From Faecalicatena orotica (GTDB lineage Bacteria > Bacillota > Clostridia > Lachnospirales > Lachnospiraceae), in assembly GCF_003149245.1 (NCBI RefSeq), contig NZ_QGDL01000001.1, positions 62,001 through 126,000 of the forward strand: a DNA stretch of 64,000 nt, read 5' to 3'. Shown piece by piece: positions 16,130 to 25,536 of the stretch. The notes under the pieces were generated by a model, which was not told where the DNA came from, made no database searches, and saw only the letters and a program-made list of their open reading frames with translations. The translations under genes and the position numbers were made by a program. Each line of letters begins with the position of its first letter. Within the stretch, counting starts at the first letter, position 1.

Positions 16130-17344
16130 ATGTTAACGTTAGAGAAGTTTGAAGAAGCAAGTGAACTCGTAAAACAGGTAACCAACCCGACCAAGCTGGT
16201 TTTTAGTGATTATCTGAGTGAACTGAGCGGCGGGAAAGTGTATCTGAAGCCAGAAAACATGCAGCACACAGGTGCATATAAGCTGCGCGGCGCGTACTAC
16301 AAGATCAGCACACTGTCCGAGGAGGACCGGCAAAAGGGGCTGATCACGGCATCAGCCGGCAACCATGCCCAGGGGGTGGCATACGCGGCAAAGAAATACG
16401 GCTGTAAGGCAACCATCGTCATGCCCACGGTTACTCCGCTGATTAAGGTGAACCGTACTAAGAGCTATGGCGCCGAAGTTATTCTTTACGGGGACGTTTA
16501 TGATGATGCATGTGCTTATGCATATGAACTGGCGGAGAAGGAAGGGTATACGTTTGTACACCCGTTTGACGATCTCGATGTCGCAACAGGGCAGGGAACG
16601 ATCGCAATGGAGATTGTGCAGGAACTTCCCACAGTAGATTACATCCTTGTCCCGGTCGGAGGGGGCGGACTTATTACAGGTGTGGCTACACTCGCCAAAA
16701 TGCTGAACCCGAAGATCAAAGTGATCGGCGTGGAGCCGTCTGAGGCTGCCAGCATGACGGCGGCTTTAAAGGCCGGGGAAGTCGTGGAGCTTGAGAGTGC
16801 CAATACGATTGCAGACGGTACTGCCGTGAAGGCGGTCGGTGTCCAGAACCTGCCTTACGTACAGGAAAACGTTGACGATATCCTTCTGGTTGACGATGAC
16901 GAGCTGATTGGCGCTTTCCTCGATATGGTGGAGAATCATAAAATGATCGTGGAAAACTCAGGCCTTTTATCCGTTGCGGCACTTAAGCAGCTGGACTGCA
17001 AAGGAAAGAAAGTAGTCTGTATCTTAAGCGGCGGCAACATGGATGTGATTACGATGTCTTCAATCGTGCAGCACGGCCTGATCCAGAGAGACAGGATATT
17101 CTCCGTATCTGTCCTGCTTCCGGATAAGCCGGGTGAGCTGGTGAGCGTCGCTTCCACGATTGCAGACCAGCAGGGTAACGTAATCAAACTGGAGCATAAT
17201 CAGTTTGTAAGCACGAACAGAAACGCGGCTGTGGAATTGAGGATTACAATGGAAGCCTTCGGGACAGAACACAAACATAAAATACTGGATGCACTGGAAG
17301 CAAAAGGATTCCGTCCGAAACTAATCAGTGCGAAGTTATATTAA
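16130..17344 (+). CDS. ilvA: threonine ammonia-lyase
   Basis: This PLP enzyme deaminates threonine to 2-oxobutanoate, feeding isoleucine synthesis or propionate formation. The 404-residue protein has the PLP-lysine segment TGAYKLRGAYYKI near residue 45, SAGNHAQGVAYAAKKYG near 76, and the phosphate-binding loop VGGGGLITG near 180. One ACT-like regulatory domain occupies about 325-404. The length with a single ACT domain fits the short, TdcB-like form; catabolic and biosynthetic roles cannot be separated from sequence. The start at 16130 follows AAGAAGGGG. Its end lies just before the DUF1653 gene. Confidence 0.92.
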   Translation: MLTLEKFEEASELVKQVTNPTKLVFSDYLSELSGGKVYLKPENMQHTGAYKLRGAYYKISTLSEEDRQKGLITASAGNHAQGVAYAAKKYGCKATIVMPTVTPLIKVNRTKSYGAEVILYGDVYDDACAYAYELAEKEGYTFVHPFDDLDVATGQGTIAMEIVQELPTVDYILVPVGGGGLITGVATLAKMLNPKIKVIGVEPSEAASMTAALKAGEVVELESANTIADGTAVKAVGVQNLPYVQENVDDILLVDDDELIGAFLDMVENHKMIVENSGLLSVAALKQLDCKGKKVVCILSGGNMDVITMSSIVQHGLIQRDRIFSVSVLLPDKPGELVSVASTIADQQGNVIKLEHNQFVSTNRNAAVELRITMEAFGTEHKHKILDALEAKGFRPKLISAKLY

Positions 17345-17357
17345 TCAGGAGCTGGAT

Positions 17358-17861
17358 ATGGAACGTAAAAAGCCGCAGTCAGGGGAAATCTATACACACT
17401 TTAAAGGCAGGCAGTACAAGGTGCTGAATGTAGCTATACACACGGAAACGGGGGAAGAACTGGTCATATACGAGGCAATGTACGGCAGCCGGGGAATTTA
17501 CGCCCGCCCGCTTGCCATGTTTTTAAGCCCTGTTGACAGAGAAAAATATCCCGATGCCGGTCAGAGATACCGGTTCGAACTGGCCGGAAGAGATGAGGGA
17601 CAGAAAGCAGCTTCTGAAACAGAAGGCGAGGGCAAGAAAGCAGAGCCGTCATTGATTATGCAGTTTTTAGACTGCAGGTCAAATGAAGAAAAACTGAGGT
17701 TCCTCTATCAGCACCGTACTGAGGTAAAAGAGTCCTTCCTGACAACGGCAGCAGAGAGTCTCGGCAGTGTTCTGACGGAAAAGACGACAGAACTCAGATA
17801 CGAAGAACTCATGAGTTATCTACGGATGAAGATCAAATATGAGACAGGCAGATTAAGATAA
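17358..17861 (+). CDS. DUF1653 domain protein
   Basis: The predicted protein has 167 residues. The first 75 match the DUF1653 pattern: SGEIYTHFKGRQYKVLNVAI, then ELVIYEAMYG and YARPLAMFLSPVD. This is a small beta-rich domain of unknown function that is common in bacteria. The remainder, from about residue 85, is charged and helical, without a known domain. I chose the ATG at 17358, preceded by CAGGAG; an in-frame ATG at 17328 lies inside ilvA. It ends at a shared bidirectional terminator with prs. Confidence 0.75.
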   Translation: MERKKPQSGEIYTHFKGRQYKVLNVAIHTETGEELVIYEAMYGSRGIYARPLAMFLSPVDREKYPDAGQRYRFELAGRDEGQKAASETEGEGKKAEPSLIMQFLDCRSNEEKLRFLYQHRTEVKESFLTTAAESLGSVLTEKTTELRYEELMSYLRMKIKYETGRLR

Positions 17862-17871
17862 AAATCAAAGA

Positions 17872-17910
17872 ACCGGATCACTAAATGAGGAAGTGATCCG
17901 GTCTTTTTTA
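17872..17910. terminator. bidirectional terminator between DUF1653 gene and prs
   Basis: ACCGGATCACT (17872-17882) and AGTGATCCGGT (17892-17902) form a perfect 11-bp stem. It is followed by a T run on the plus strand, with A-rich sequence on the other side for the minus-strand gene. It separates two converging genes. Confidence 0.88.
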
Positions 17911-19089
17911 AACTCTTTCGGAATTTCTCTTTTTTTCAAGCAGAGCGTGAATCTTATCAGTCGGGTTAAGAACAGCTCCGATTGTTGTATCGTGGTTCAG
18001 CGAATCGATGATCAGTGCAAGGAACTTACTCATATCCGCTGTTACGAAATAAGGCTTTTCCTTCACAACCGGAGGCAGATACGTAAGATTTGTTGCGATA
18101 ACCCGGTCCAGATAGCCTTTTTCATAATACTCATCAAATTTGCCAAACCCTTCGGTAAACAGTCCGAATGTTGTACACACAAAAACACGTCCGGCCTTTC
18201 TGTCCTTGAGCTGCTTAGCAACATCCAGCATACTCTCACCGGATGAAATCATATCATCTACAATGATAACATCCTTGCCCTCGACATCATCTCCGAGGAA
18301 TTCATGGGCAACAATCGGGTTCTTTCCGCCTACGACAGTAGAATAGTCGCGTCGCTTGTAGAACATCCCCATGTCGACACCGAGAATATTAGAAAAGTAG
18401 ACTGCACGATGCATTGCACCTTCATCGGGGCTGATAATCATCAGGTGCTCCTTGTCTACCTTTAAGTCTGGTACGGAGCGGAATAAAGCCTTCATAAACT
18501 GGTAAGGCGGGTTAAAGCTGTCGAATCCATTCAGCGGGATTGCATTTTGCACCCTTGGGTCGTGTGCATCAAAGGTAATGATATTGGATGCCCCCATGTC
18601 AATCAGCTCTTTCAGTGCGATTGCACAATCCAAAGACTCTCTTTTCGTGCGCTTATGCTGACGGCTTTCATACATAAATGGCATAATAACGTTGATGCGG
18701 CGTGCTTTGCCTGTGGCGGCGGAAATAATTCTTTTCAGGTCCTGGTAATGGTCGTCCGGGGACATGTGGTTAACATGGCCGTTGAGGGTATAGGTCAGGT
18801 TATAGTTGCATACATCTGTCATAATGAATAAATCAGTCCCGCGGATAGTTTCTTTGAGAATCCCTTTGGCTTCACCGGAGCCAAAGCGCGGACAGCAGCA
18901 GTCTACGAGGTAATTATGGGATTCATAATTGACATAGAGGGGGGAAGGCTTTACTTCACAAATTGTATTTTCGCGGAAAGATACAATATAGTCATTTACC
19001 TTTCTCCCCAGTTCTTTACAGCTTTCCATAGCAGCGATCTTAAGCGGCGCGACAGGAAGTGTCTTTTCTAACAGTTCGATGTTTGACAT
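17908..19089 (-). CDS. prs: ribose-phosphate pyrophosphokinase (PRPP synthetase)
   Basis: This enzyme makes PRPP from ribose 5-phosphate and ATP for purine, pyrimidine, histidine and tryptophan synthesis. The 393-residue protein is longer than the usual 310-320 because of an extended N-terminus and insertions. Its core is intact: MYESRQHKRTKRES (the ATP-binding flexible loop region), TFDAHDPRVQNA, SPDEGAMHRA, and the PRPP loop VIIVDDMISSGESM. It is transcribed alone, from the promoter at 19148-19176. Regulation by ADP or phosphate may differ from the short form; this is inference. Confidence 0.93.
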   Translation of the reverse strand: MSNIELLEKTLPVAPLKIAAMESCKELGRKVNDYIVSFRENTICEVKPSPLYVNYESHNYLVDCCCPRFGSGEAKGILKETIRGTDLFIMTDVCNYNLTYTLNGHVNHMSPDDHYQDLKRIISAATGKARRINVIMPFMYESRQHKRTKRESLDCAIALKELIDMGASNIITFDAHDPRVQNAIPLNGFDSFNPPYQFMKALFRSVPDLKVDKEHLMIISPDEGAMHRAVYFSNILGVDMGMFYKRRDYSTVVGGKNPIVAHEFLGDDVEGKDVIIVDDMISSGESMLDVAKQLKDRKAGRVFVCTTFGLFTEGFGKFDEYYEKGYLDRVIATNLTYLPPVVKEKPYFVTADMSKFLALIIDSLNHDTTIGAVLNPTDKIHALLEKKRNSERV

Positions 19090-19147
19090 GATTTTCTCCT
19101 ATGTTCGACGAAATTAAGACCGGAAAATCCCAGTCTCTTACATATAG

Positions 19148-19176
19148 GTTATATCATTTTTTTGAATGAAATTCAA
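19148..19176 (-). promoter_or_regulatory. promoter of prs
   Basis: On the minus strand, TTGAAT (19176-19171) and TATAAC (19153-19148) are 17 nt apart. The leader is about 50 nt long. Confidence 0.65.
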
Positions 19177-19203
19177 GCATGGCTTTCGCAGGGGAGGGTT
19201 TTA

Positions 19204-19237
19204 TGATATAATAAGGTTACTGTGCGCATAACAGTAA
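19204..19237 (+). promoter_or_regulatory. extended -10 promoter with start-proximal hairpin, DUF512-der operon
   Basis: TGATATAAT at 19204-19212 is an extended -10 box. Transcription would start near 19219, so the RNA would begin within the small hairpin TTACTGT (19217-19223) and ACAGTAA (19231-19237). The hairpin arms share the TTACTGT motif of the repeats near 36400. Confidence 0.5.
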
Positions 19238-19274
19238 ATATGATACAGCAGGAAAATAAGGAGTTAAGAAATAT

Positions 19275-20594
19275 ATGAAACATGTACACGTTGTAAGCCA
19301 GGTAGAACCGGGGAGCATCGGTGAAGAAATGGGGATCGGGCCCGGGGACAAGCTTCTGGGCATCAACGGCAATGAAATTTCGGACGTATTTGATTATTAT
19401 TACTATATGGAAGCGGAAGAAGTTCTATTGTTAATAGAGAAACCCGATGGAGAACAGTGGGAGCTGGAGATTGAAAAGGATGAGGATGAAAGTCTGGGAC
19501 TTCAGTTTGAGCAGAGTCTGATGGATGAGTACCGTTCCTGCAGGAACAAGTGCATGTTCTGCTTTATAGACCAGATGCCGGAAGGAATGCGTGATACCTT
19601 GTACTTTAAGGATGATGATTCAAGGCTTTCTTTCCTGCAGGGAAACTATATTACACTGACCAATATGAGTGAGGAAGACGTAGAAAGGATCGTAAGATAC
19701 CATCTGGAGCCGATTAATATATCATTCCAGACGACGAACCCGGAACTCAGGTGCAGGATGCTCCATAACAGGTTTGCAGGAGATGCACTGAAAAAGGTGG
19801 ACATCCTGTATCAGGGCGGAATCCAGATGAATGGGCAGATCGTGCTCTGTAAGGGCGTGAATGACAAGGATGAGCTGGAGAGAAGCATCCGTGACCTGAC
19901 AGGCTACCTGCCGTTTTTACGGAGCGTATCTGTCGTTCCGGTAGGACTGACAAAGTACAGGGACGGCCTGTATCCTTTGGAGCCTTTCACAAAAGAGGAC
20001 GCGAGGGAAGTTTTAAAAACGATCCATGCGTGGCAGGATAAAGTCTATGAGGAATATGGAATCCATTTTATCCATGCGGGAGACGAATGGTATATTCTGG
20101 CCGAAGAGGAACTCCCTGAGGAGGAACGCTATGACGGCTATTTGCAGCTGGAGAACGGCGTGGGAATGCTGCGTCTCTTATTCGATGAATTTGAAGAAGG
20201 ATTAAAGGCGCTTGAAGGAGATTTGCGAAAAAGAGAGATATCACTTGCAACCGGCAGGCTTGCATACCCATATTTAAAGCGGATGCTGGGAAGACTAAGA
20301 GAGAAGTTCCCAAATGTCCTCGTCCGTCTCTATCCGATCGAGAATCATTTCTTCGGGGAGCGCATCACAGTTTCCGGACTGATCACCGGACAGGACCTGA
20401 CGGAACAGCTGAAAGGGAAGGAACTGGGGGCGGCACTTTTGCTTCCCTGCAACATGCTCCGCATCGGGGAAGAAGTGTTTTTGGATGATTTTACGGTCCA
20501 GGATGTGGAGAATGCTTTACAAGTTCCGGTAGATATTGTAAAATCAAGCGGGCAGGATTTCATAAATGCTGTATTGGGCCCGCATACAGATTAA
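19275..20594 (+). CDS. DUF512 family PDZ/radical-SAM-like protein
   Basis: The function of this 439-residue protein is unknown. Residues 1-75 look like a PDZ domain (VEPGSIGEEMGIGPGDKLLGI). Then comes a radical-SAM-like segment with an iron-sulfur cluster motif, CRNKCMFCFIDQMP, near residue 92, and FLQGNYITLTN. The C-terminal part fits DUF512. In many Clostridia it stands just before der, as here, with der 19 nt after the stop. The gene order and the cluster motif make the family assignment good. A link to ribosome maturation has not been established; it is suggested only by the neighbour. Confidence 0.88.
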   Translation: MKHVHVVSQVEPGSIGEEMGIGPGDKLLGINGNEISDVFDYYYYMEAEEVLLLIEKPDGEQWELEIEKDEDESLGLQFEQSLMDEYRSCRNKCMFCFIDQMPEGMRDTLYFKDDDSRLSFLQGNYITLTNMSEEDVERIVRYHLEPINISFQTTNPELRCRMLHNRFAGDALKKVDILYQGGIQMNGQIVLCKGVNDKDELERSIRDLTGYLPFLRSVSVVPVGLTKYRDGLYPLEPFTKEDAREVLKTIHAWQDKVYEEYGIHFIHAGDEWYILAEEELPEEERYDGYLQLENGVGMLRLLFDEFEEGLKALEGDLRKREISLATGRLAYPYLKRMLGRLREKFPNVLVRLYPIENHFFGERITVSGLITGQDLTEQLKGKELGAALLLPCNMLRIGEEVFLDDFTVQDVENALQVPVDIVKSSGQDFINAVLGPHTD

Positions 20595-20612
20595 GAAAGG
20601 TAGTTATATAAT

Positions 20613-21941
20613 ATGAGTAAACCAGTAGTAGCGATTGTAGGAAGGCCGAATGTTGGAAAATCTACACTATTCAATGCTCTGGCAGGAGAGATGATATCAA
20701 TTGTCAAAGATACACCGGGAGTGACAAGGGACCGTATTTATGCGGATGTCAGCTGGCTGGACAGAGAGTTCACCCTGATAGACACAGGTGGTATCGAACC
20801 GGACAGTAAAGACATTATCCTTGCACAGATGAGGGAACAGGCGCAGATTGCCATTGACACGGCGGATGTTATTATTTTTATTACAGATGTAAGACAGGGG
20901 CTGGTAGATTCTGACTCTAAAGTGGCAGATATGCTGAGGAGGTCAGGAAAGCCGGTTGTACTTGTCGTAAATAAGGTAGACAGCTTCAATAAGTTTATGC
21001 CGGATGTATACGAGTTTTATAATCTGGGAATCGGGGACCCGGTTCCGGTTTCCGCATCATCACGGCTCGGGCTCGGGGACATGCTGGATGCAGTGGCAGC
21101 ATATTTCCCAGAGGGGTCAGGAGAAGAGGAGGAAGACGACAGACCGAGGATTGCAATCGTCGGGAAACCGAATGTCGGAAAGTCTTCTATTATTAATAAG
21201 CTCTTGGGCGAAAACAGGGTGATTGTCTCTGACATCGCAGGAACTACGAGGGATGCCATTGATACAGACATTGTACACAATGGAAAGGAATATATTTTCA
21301 TTGATACGGCTGGCCTGCGCAGAAAGAATAAGATCAAAGAGGAACTGGAGCGTTACAGTATCATCCGTACGGTAACGGCGGTTGAACGTGCCGATGTCGT
21401 GCTTATGGTGATTGATGCCGAGGAGGGCGTGACAGAACAGGATGCGAAGATCGCAGGAATCGCACATGAACGAGGAAAAGGGATCATCATTGTCGTAAAT
21501 AAATGGGATGCCATAGAGAAAAATGACAAAACAACGAGAGAGTACGAGTCAAAGATCAGACAGGTCCTGTCTTATCTTTCTTATGCCGAGGTAATGTTCG
21601 TGTCTGCAAAGACAGGGCAGAGGCTGACGAAGCTTTACGATGTAATTGATATGGTCATTGAAAACCAGACGCTGCGCGTTGCAACGGGAGTCTTAAACGA
21701 GATCATGACCGAGGCAGTTGCGATGCAGCAGCCGCCGTCTGACAAGGGAAAGAGGCTGAAGCTGTATTATATTACGCAGGTTTCCGTGAAGCCGCCGACC
21801 TTCGTCATCTTTGTGAATGACAAAGAGCTGATGCATTTCTCATACACAAGATATCTGGAAAATAAGATCAGAGAGGCGTTCGGTTTCAGAGGAACATCAC
21901 TGAAGTTCTTTATCAGGGAAAGAAAGGAAAAGGAGCAATAG
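20613..21941 (+). CDS. der: ribosome biogenesis GTPase Der (EngA)
   Basis: Der is a GTPase needed for assembly of the 50S ribosomal subunit. The 442-residue protein has two GTPase domains. The first has GRPNVGKST near residue 10, [11 protein letters not shown] and NKVD near 118. The second has GKPNVGKSS near 185, [14 protein letters not shown] and NKWD near 298. A KH-like C-terminal domain ends [12 protein letters not shown]. The two-domain plan is unique to this family. plsY begins 2 nt after its stop. Confidence 0.97.
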   Translation: MSKPVVAIVGRPNVGKSTLFNALAGEMISIVKDTPGVTRDRIYADVSWLDREFTLIDTGGIEPDSKDIILAQMREQAQIAIDTADVIIFITDVRQGLVDSDSKVADMLRRSGKPVVLVVNKVDSFNKFMPDVYEFYNLGIGDPVPVSASSRLGLGDMLDAVAAYFPEGSGEEEEDDRPRIAIVGKPNVGKSSIINKLLGENRVIVSDIAGTTRDAIDTDIVHNGKEYIFIDTAGLRRKNKIKEELERYSIIRTVTAVERADVVLMVIDAEEGVTEQDAKIAGIAHERGKGIIIVVNKWDAIEKNDKTTREYESKIRQVLSYLSYAEVMFVSAKTGQRLTKLYDVIDMVIENQTLRVATGVLNEIMTEAVAMQQPPSDKGKRLKLYYITQVSVKPPTFVIFVNDKELMHFSYTRYLENKIREAFGFRGTSLKFFIRERKEKEQ

Positions 21942-21943
21942 TT

Positions 21944-22579
21944 ATGGAACGTTTAGTCTGCCTTGTAATCGGTTATGTCTTCGGTCTTCTGCAGACAGGT
22001 TACCTCGTAGGGAAACTGAATCATATCGATATCCGGAAAGAAGGAAGCGGCAATGCCGGTTCGACAAATGCAGTGCGTGTCATGGGATGGAAAGCCGGCC
22101 TCATGACATTTGCAGGGGATGTATTGAAGTGCGTTCTGGCAATTTTTCTTGTACGTTATCTGTACCGCGGCAGTGAATATCTGCCGCTCCTTGCCATGTA
22201 TGCCGGTATGGGCGCAACGCTGGGACATAATTTCCCGTTTTATCTGAAGTTCAAGGGAGGAAAAGGAATTGCCGTTCTTGCCGGCCTGGTCGTATCAACG
22301 AATCCGGCTATGGTCCCGATTCCGCTGGCTGCATTTTTAATCGCGGTTATATTTTCGAGATATGTATCCCTCGGGTCACTCCTTGCATCTACGCTGTTTT
22401 TTATAGAGGTAGCGACCTTTGGACAGTATGGGATTTTTAAAATGGCAGCTCCGTATCTTTATGAAATGTACATATTAGTCCTGCTTCTCACGATTCTGGC
22501 ATGGTACCGCCACAAGGAGAATATTAAGCGCCTGCTTGCAGGAGAAGAGAACCGGTTCGGATCAGGAAAAAAGAAGTAG
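21944..22579 (+). CDS. plsY: glycerol-3-phosphate acyltransferase PlsY
   Basis: PlsY is a membrane enzyme that transfers the acyl group from acyl phosphate to glycerol 3-phosphate, the first committed step of phospholipid synthesis. The 211-residue protein has five or so membrane segments and the conserved loops GSGNAGSTNAVRVMGWKAG near residue 36 and LGHNFPFYLKFKGGKGIA near 100. Its substrate comes from PlsX (9494). gpsA, which makes glycerol 3-phosphate, follows 47 nt later, so the two steps are genetically linked. Confidence 0.96.
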   Translation: MERLVCLVIGYVFGLLQTGYLVGKLNHIDIRKEGSGNAGSTNAVRVMGWKAGLMTFAGDVLKCVLAIFLVRYLYRGSEYLPLLAMYAGMGATLGHNFPFYLKFKGGKGIAVLAGLVVSTNPAMVPIPLAAFLIAVIFSRYVSLGSLLASTLFFIEVATFGQYGIFKMAAPYLYEMYILVLLLTILAWYRHKENIKRLLAGEENRFGSGKKK

Positions 22580-22626
22580 TAAAAGTGGAGTAATAAAACA
22601 GATTCATGTGTAAAGGAGAAGAAATT

Positions 22627-23646
22627 ATGGCAAATGTAGGTGTGTTAGGAGCCGGCAGCTGGGGAACAGCACTTTCCGTCCTGCTGTATGAGAATGGACA
22701 TCAGGTGACTGTATGGTCTATTGATAAGGCTGAAGTAGAGATGCTCACGCTGAAAAGAGAGCATGAGACAAAACTGCCGGGAGTCAGACTGCCGGAGGAC
22801 CTGATGATCACAAATGATCTGGAGGAAGCAGTAACAGGCAGGGATTTTCTTGTACTTGCGGTGCCGTCTCCATTTACGAGGGCTACGGCAAAGAGCATGA
22901 GTCCTTATATAAAAGAGGGGCAGATTATTGTGGATGTGGCGAAGGGAATCGAAGAGACTACCCTGATGACACTCTCCCAGCAGATCGAAGAAGAGATCCC
23001 ACAGGCCGATGTTGCAGTTCTTTCCGGGCCGAGCCATGCCGAGGAAGTGGGAAGAAAGCTTCCGACGACGTGCGTGATCGGTGCGAAAACGAGAAAGACG
23101 GCAGAATACCTGCAGTCCATGTTCATCAGCCGTGTATTCCGCGTATACACGAGCCCGGACATCTTAGGGATTGAGCTTGGCGGTTCTTTGAAGAATGTCA
23201 TTGCCCTGGCAGCAGGAATCGCGGATGGCCTCGGATACGGTGATAATACGAAGGCGGCCCTGATCACCAGGGGGATTGCGGAGATAGCAAGGCTTGGTGT
23301 TAAGATGGGCGGCAAGATTGAAACCTTCACCGGTTTGACAGGAATCGGAGATCTGATTGTTACATGTGCCAGCGTCCACAGCCGTAACCGGAAAGCCGGT
23401 TATCTGATCGGACAGGGCAGGACAATGGAAGAAGCGATGGAAGAAGTCAAGATGGTCGTAGAAGGTGTTTATTCGGCAAAGGCAGCGGCAAAGCTGGCAA
23501 GAAAATACGACGTATCCATGCCGATCGTCGATCAGGTTAATGCAGTCCTCTTCGCGGGCAAGAACCCGGCAGAGGCGGTAGACCAGCTGATGCTCAGGGA
23601 ACTCAAGAGTGAACATTCGTCCCTTCCCTGGCCGGATGAAGTATAA
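22627..23646 (+). CDS. gpsA: glycerol-3-phosphate dehydrogenase [NAD(P)+]
   Basis: GpsA reduces dihydroxyacetone phosphate to sn-glycerol 3-phosphate for lipid synthesis. The 339-residue cytosolic protein has the Rossmann start GVLGAGSWGTALS, LSGPSHAEEV near residue 137, and GGSLKNVIALAAGIADGLG near 186 with the catalytic lysine. TGLTGIGDLIVTC follows near 236. The ATG at 22627 has AAAGGAGAAG upstream; a start at 22606 lacks a good site. It is cotranscribed with der and plsY. Confidence 0.97.
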   Translation: MANVGVLGAGSWGTALSVLLYENGHQVTVWSIDKAEVEMLTLKREHETKLPGVRLPEDLMITNDLEEAVTGRDFLVLAVPSPFTRATAKSMSPYIKEGQIIVDVAKGIEETTLMTLSQQIEEEIPQADVAVLSGPSHAEEVGRKLPTTCVIGAKTRKTAEYLQSMFISRVFRVYTSPDILGIELGGSLKNVIALAAGIADGLGYGDNTKAALITRGIAEIARLGVKMGGKIETFTGLTGIGDLIVTCASVHSRNRKAGYLIGQGRTMEEAMEEVKMVVEGVYSAKAAAKLARKYDVSMPIVDQVNAVLFAGKNPAEAVDQLMLRELKSEHSSLPWPDEV

Positions 23647-23682
23647 GCAATGAGACATCCGTCAAATATTTTTCAGGATTGA

Positions 23683-23712
23683 TTCATAAACCCCCTTTTC
23701 TGTGCATACATT
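23683..23712 (+). promoter_or_regulatory. possible sigma-E promoter of spoIVA
   Basis: CATACATT at 23705-23712 fits the sigma-E -10 consensus (CATACANT), with TTCATAA about 15 nt upstream as a weak -35. spoIVA is a mother-cell gene under sigma-E in B. subtilis, so the position is plausible. Confidence 0.5.
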
Positions 23713-23740
23713 GGTATCAGCAGAACAAGGGGGTATTTCT

Positions 23741-25213
23741 ATGGATTCATTTCAGTTATACAAAGACATGAAAGCAAGAACAAACGGAGAAATGTATATC
23801 GGAGTCGTTGGTCCTGTTCGGACAGGCAAGTCAACCTTTATTAAGAGATTTATGGACCTGCTGGTGCTTCCGAATATGGCAGACGAACATGCAAGAGAAA
23901 GAACAAAGGATGAACTTCCCCAGTCCGCATCCGGTACAACGATCATGACAACAGAACCGAAGTTTGTGCCGAAGGAGGCAGCCACGATCAAGCTGTCCGA
24001 TGATGCAGAAGTAAAGATACGCCTGATAGATTGTGTGGGATACATGGTTGATGGTGCATCCGGACATATAGAAAACGATGCAGAGCGTCAGGTAAAAACG
24101 CCCTGGTTTGAGTATGAGATACCATTTACAAAGGCCGCCGCGATCGGGACACAGAAGGTCATCCATGACCATGCGACGATTGGAATCGTCGTGACGACAG
24201 ACGGAAGCATTGGTGACCTTCCGAGAGAAAATTACATAGCAGCGGAAGAAAAGACAATCAAGGAGCTCCAGTCCATCGGTAAACCGTTCATTGTCCTTCT
24301 AAACACAAAAAAACCATACACAGATGAAGCAAAATCACTCAAGGAGGAACTGGAGGAAAAATATAAAGTATCTGTCCTCCCGGTCAACTGTGAACAGCTT
24401 AGGACAGAAGATATCCATAACATTATGAGACAGGTGTTATTTGAATTCCCGATATCAGAGGTGGAATTCTATATTCCAAAGTGGGTGGAAATGCTATCCA
24501 GAGAACACAGGATTAAGGCAGACCTGCTCCAGAACGTAAAGGATATCATGGCTTCACTCAAAGATATCCGGAGTGCGTCAGGAGAGGCTCCGCAGACAGA
24601 CAGCCCCTATATAGAAAAAGTGAATGTAGACAAAATCGAGATGGACACCGGGAAAGTAAAGATACGGATCGCGTTCGCAGAACAGTACTACTATGAAATC
24701 TTAAGTGAATTGACCGGGACGGACATCAAAGGAGAATACGAACTAATCACGGCTATGAAGGAACTTGCGGCCATGAAAGAGGAGTATACCCAGATCAAGG
24801 ATGCTTTCGCAGATGTGAAAATGAAAGGATACGGTGTCGTAAGTCCGAAGAAGGAGGAAATCATGTTGGATGAACCGCAGATCATCAAGCAGGGAAATAA
24901 GTACGGAGTCAAGATCCACTCGGAGGCGCCTTCGATCCATATGATACGGGCCAATATAGAGACCGAGATCGCACCGATCGTCGGCAATGAGAAACAGGCA
25001 CAGGATCTGGTAGAATACATCAAGGCCGAGAGTGAGACGCCCGAAGGGGTATGGGGAACGAATATATTCGGTAAATCCATTGAAGAACTGGTCATGGACG
25101 GAATGCGCAATAAGATTACAATGATTAACGATGAGAGCCAGGTAAAACTGCAGGATACCATGCAGAAAATCGTAAACGACAGCAACGGGGGGCTGGTCTG
25201 CATCATTATTTAA
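23741..25213 (+). CDS. spoIVA: stage IV sporulation protein A
   Basis: SpoIVA is an ATPase that polymerises on the forespore surface and anchors the spore coat. The 490-residue protein begins MDSFQLYKDMKARTNGEMYI and has a P-loop GPVRTGKST near residue 26. It is well conserved through the middle domain and ends in short hydrophobic residues, NGGLVCIII, like the family. It indicates an endospore-forming host. AAGGGGG precedes the ATG. A sigma-E-like box lies upstream, and a very long palindrome follows the stop. Confidence 0.97.
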   Translation: MDSFQLYKDMKARTNGEMYIGVVGPVRTGKSTFIKRFMDLLVLPNMADEHARERTKDELPQSASGTTIMTTEPKFVPKEAATIKLSDDAEVKIRLIDCVGYMVDGASGHIENDAERQVKTPWFEYEIPFTKAAAIGTQKVIHDHATIGIVVTTDGSIGDLPRENYIAAEEKTIKELQSIGKPFIVLLNTKKPYTDEAKSLKEELEEKYKVSVLPVNCEQLRTEDIHNIMRQVLFEFPISEVEFYIPKWVEMLSREHRIKADLLQNVKDIMASLKDIRSASGEAPQTDSPYIEKVNVDKIEMDTGKVKIRIAFAEQYYYEILSELTGTDIKGEYELITAMKELAAMKEEYTQIKDAFADVKMKGYGVVSPKKEEIMLDEPQIIKQGNKYGVKIHSEAPSIHMIRANIETEIAPIVGNEKQAQDLVEYIKAESETPEGVWGTNIFGKSIEELVMDGMRNKITMINDESQVKLQDTMQKIVNDSNGGLVCIII

Positions 25214-25231
25214 GGATGCTGGATACAGGAC

Positions 25232-25439
25232 GCCGATGGCAGGACGTGTCCCAAAGCCGGCGGCACAGCGCCTGCTGGCTTAAAGTCCGGGGCGTTTCGC
25301 TTAGAAGCTGTAGACGAAAAAGGTGGGAAAAGAGAGGGATATGCCCACCTTTTTCGTCAACATCTTCTACTGCTTACTTTACGGACTTTTCACCAGCAGG
25401 CGCTGTGCCGCCGGCTTTGGGACATGTCCTGTCATCGGC
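25232..25439. repeat. 208-nt nested inverted repeat
   Basis: Arms 25232-25278 and 25393-25439 (47 nt) are reverse complements except at two sites that would be G-U pairs in RNA. AAAGTCCG (25282-25289) pairs with CGGACTTT (25382-25389). Inside, GACGAAAAAGGTGGG (from about 25313) pairs with CCCACCTTTTTCGTC, extended outward by TAGAAG on both sides. The innermost part, read alone, resembles a terminator (CCCACCTTTTT). The size and near-perfection suggest a small non-autonomous mobile element or a structured RNA. Confidence 0.8.
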
Positions 25440-25527
25440 TGGTGCATCCGTGCGCCATCCGGCAAGGAGGAGAGTGCAGGTGGATAGTTTGATAGGAAAG
25501 TTCGGTGTTTCATGAGCTTCTTATTTG

Positions 25528-25536
25528 TGTTATAAT
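25528..25536 (+). promoter_or_regulatory. extended -10 promoter for purine nucleoside phosphorylase gene
   Basis: TGTTATAAT is an extended -10 element 51 nt ahead of the start codon; the -35 region is weak. Confidence 0.5.

Noticed and set aside
25216-25515. An open frame of about 99 codons through the long palindrome after spoIVA
   Set aside because: It reads across both arms of the inverted repeat, has no ribosome site or domain features, and is best explained by the repeat's base composition.
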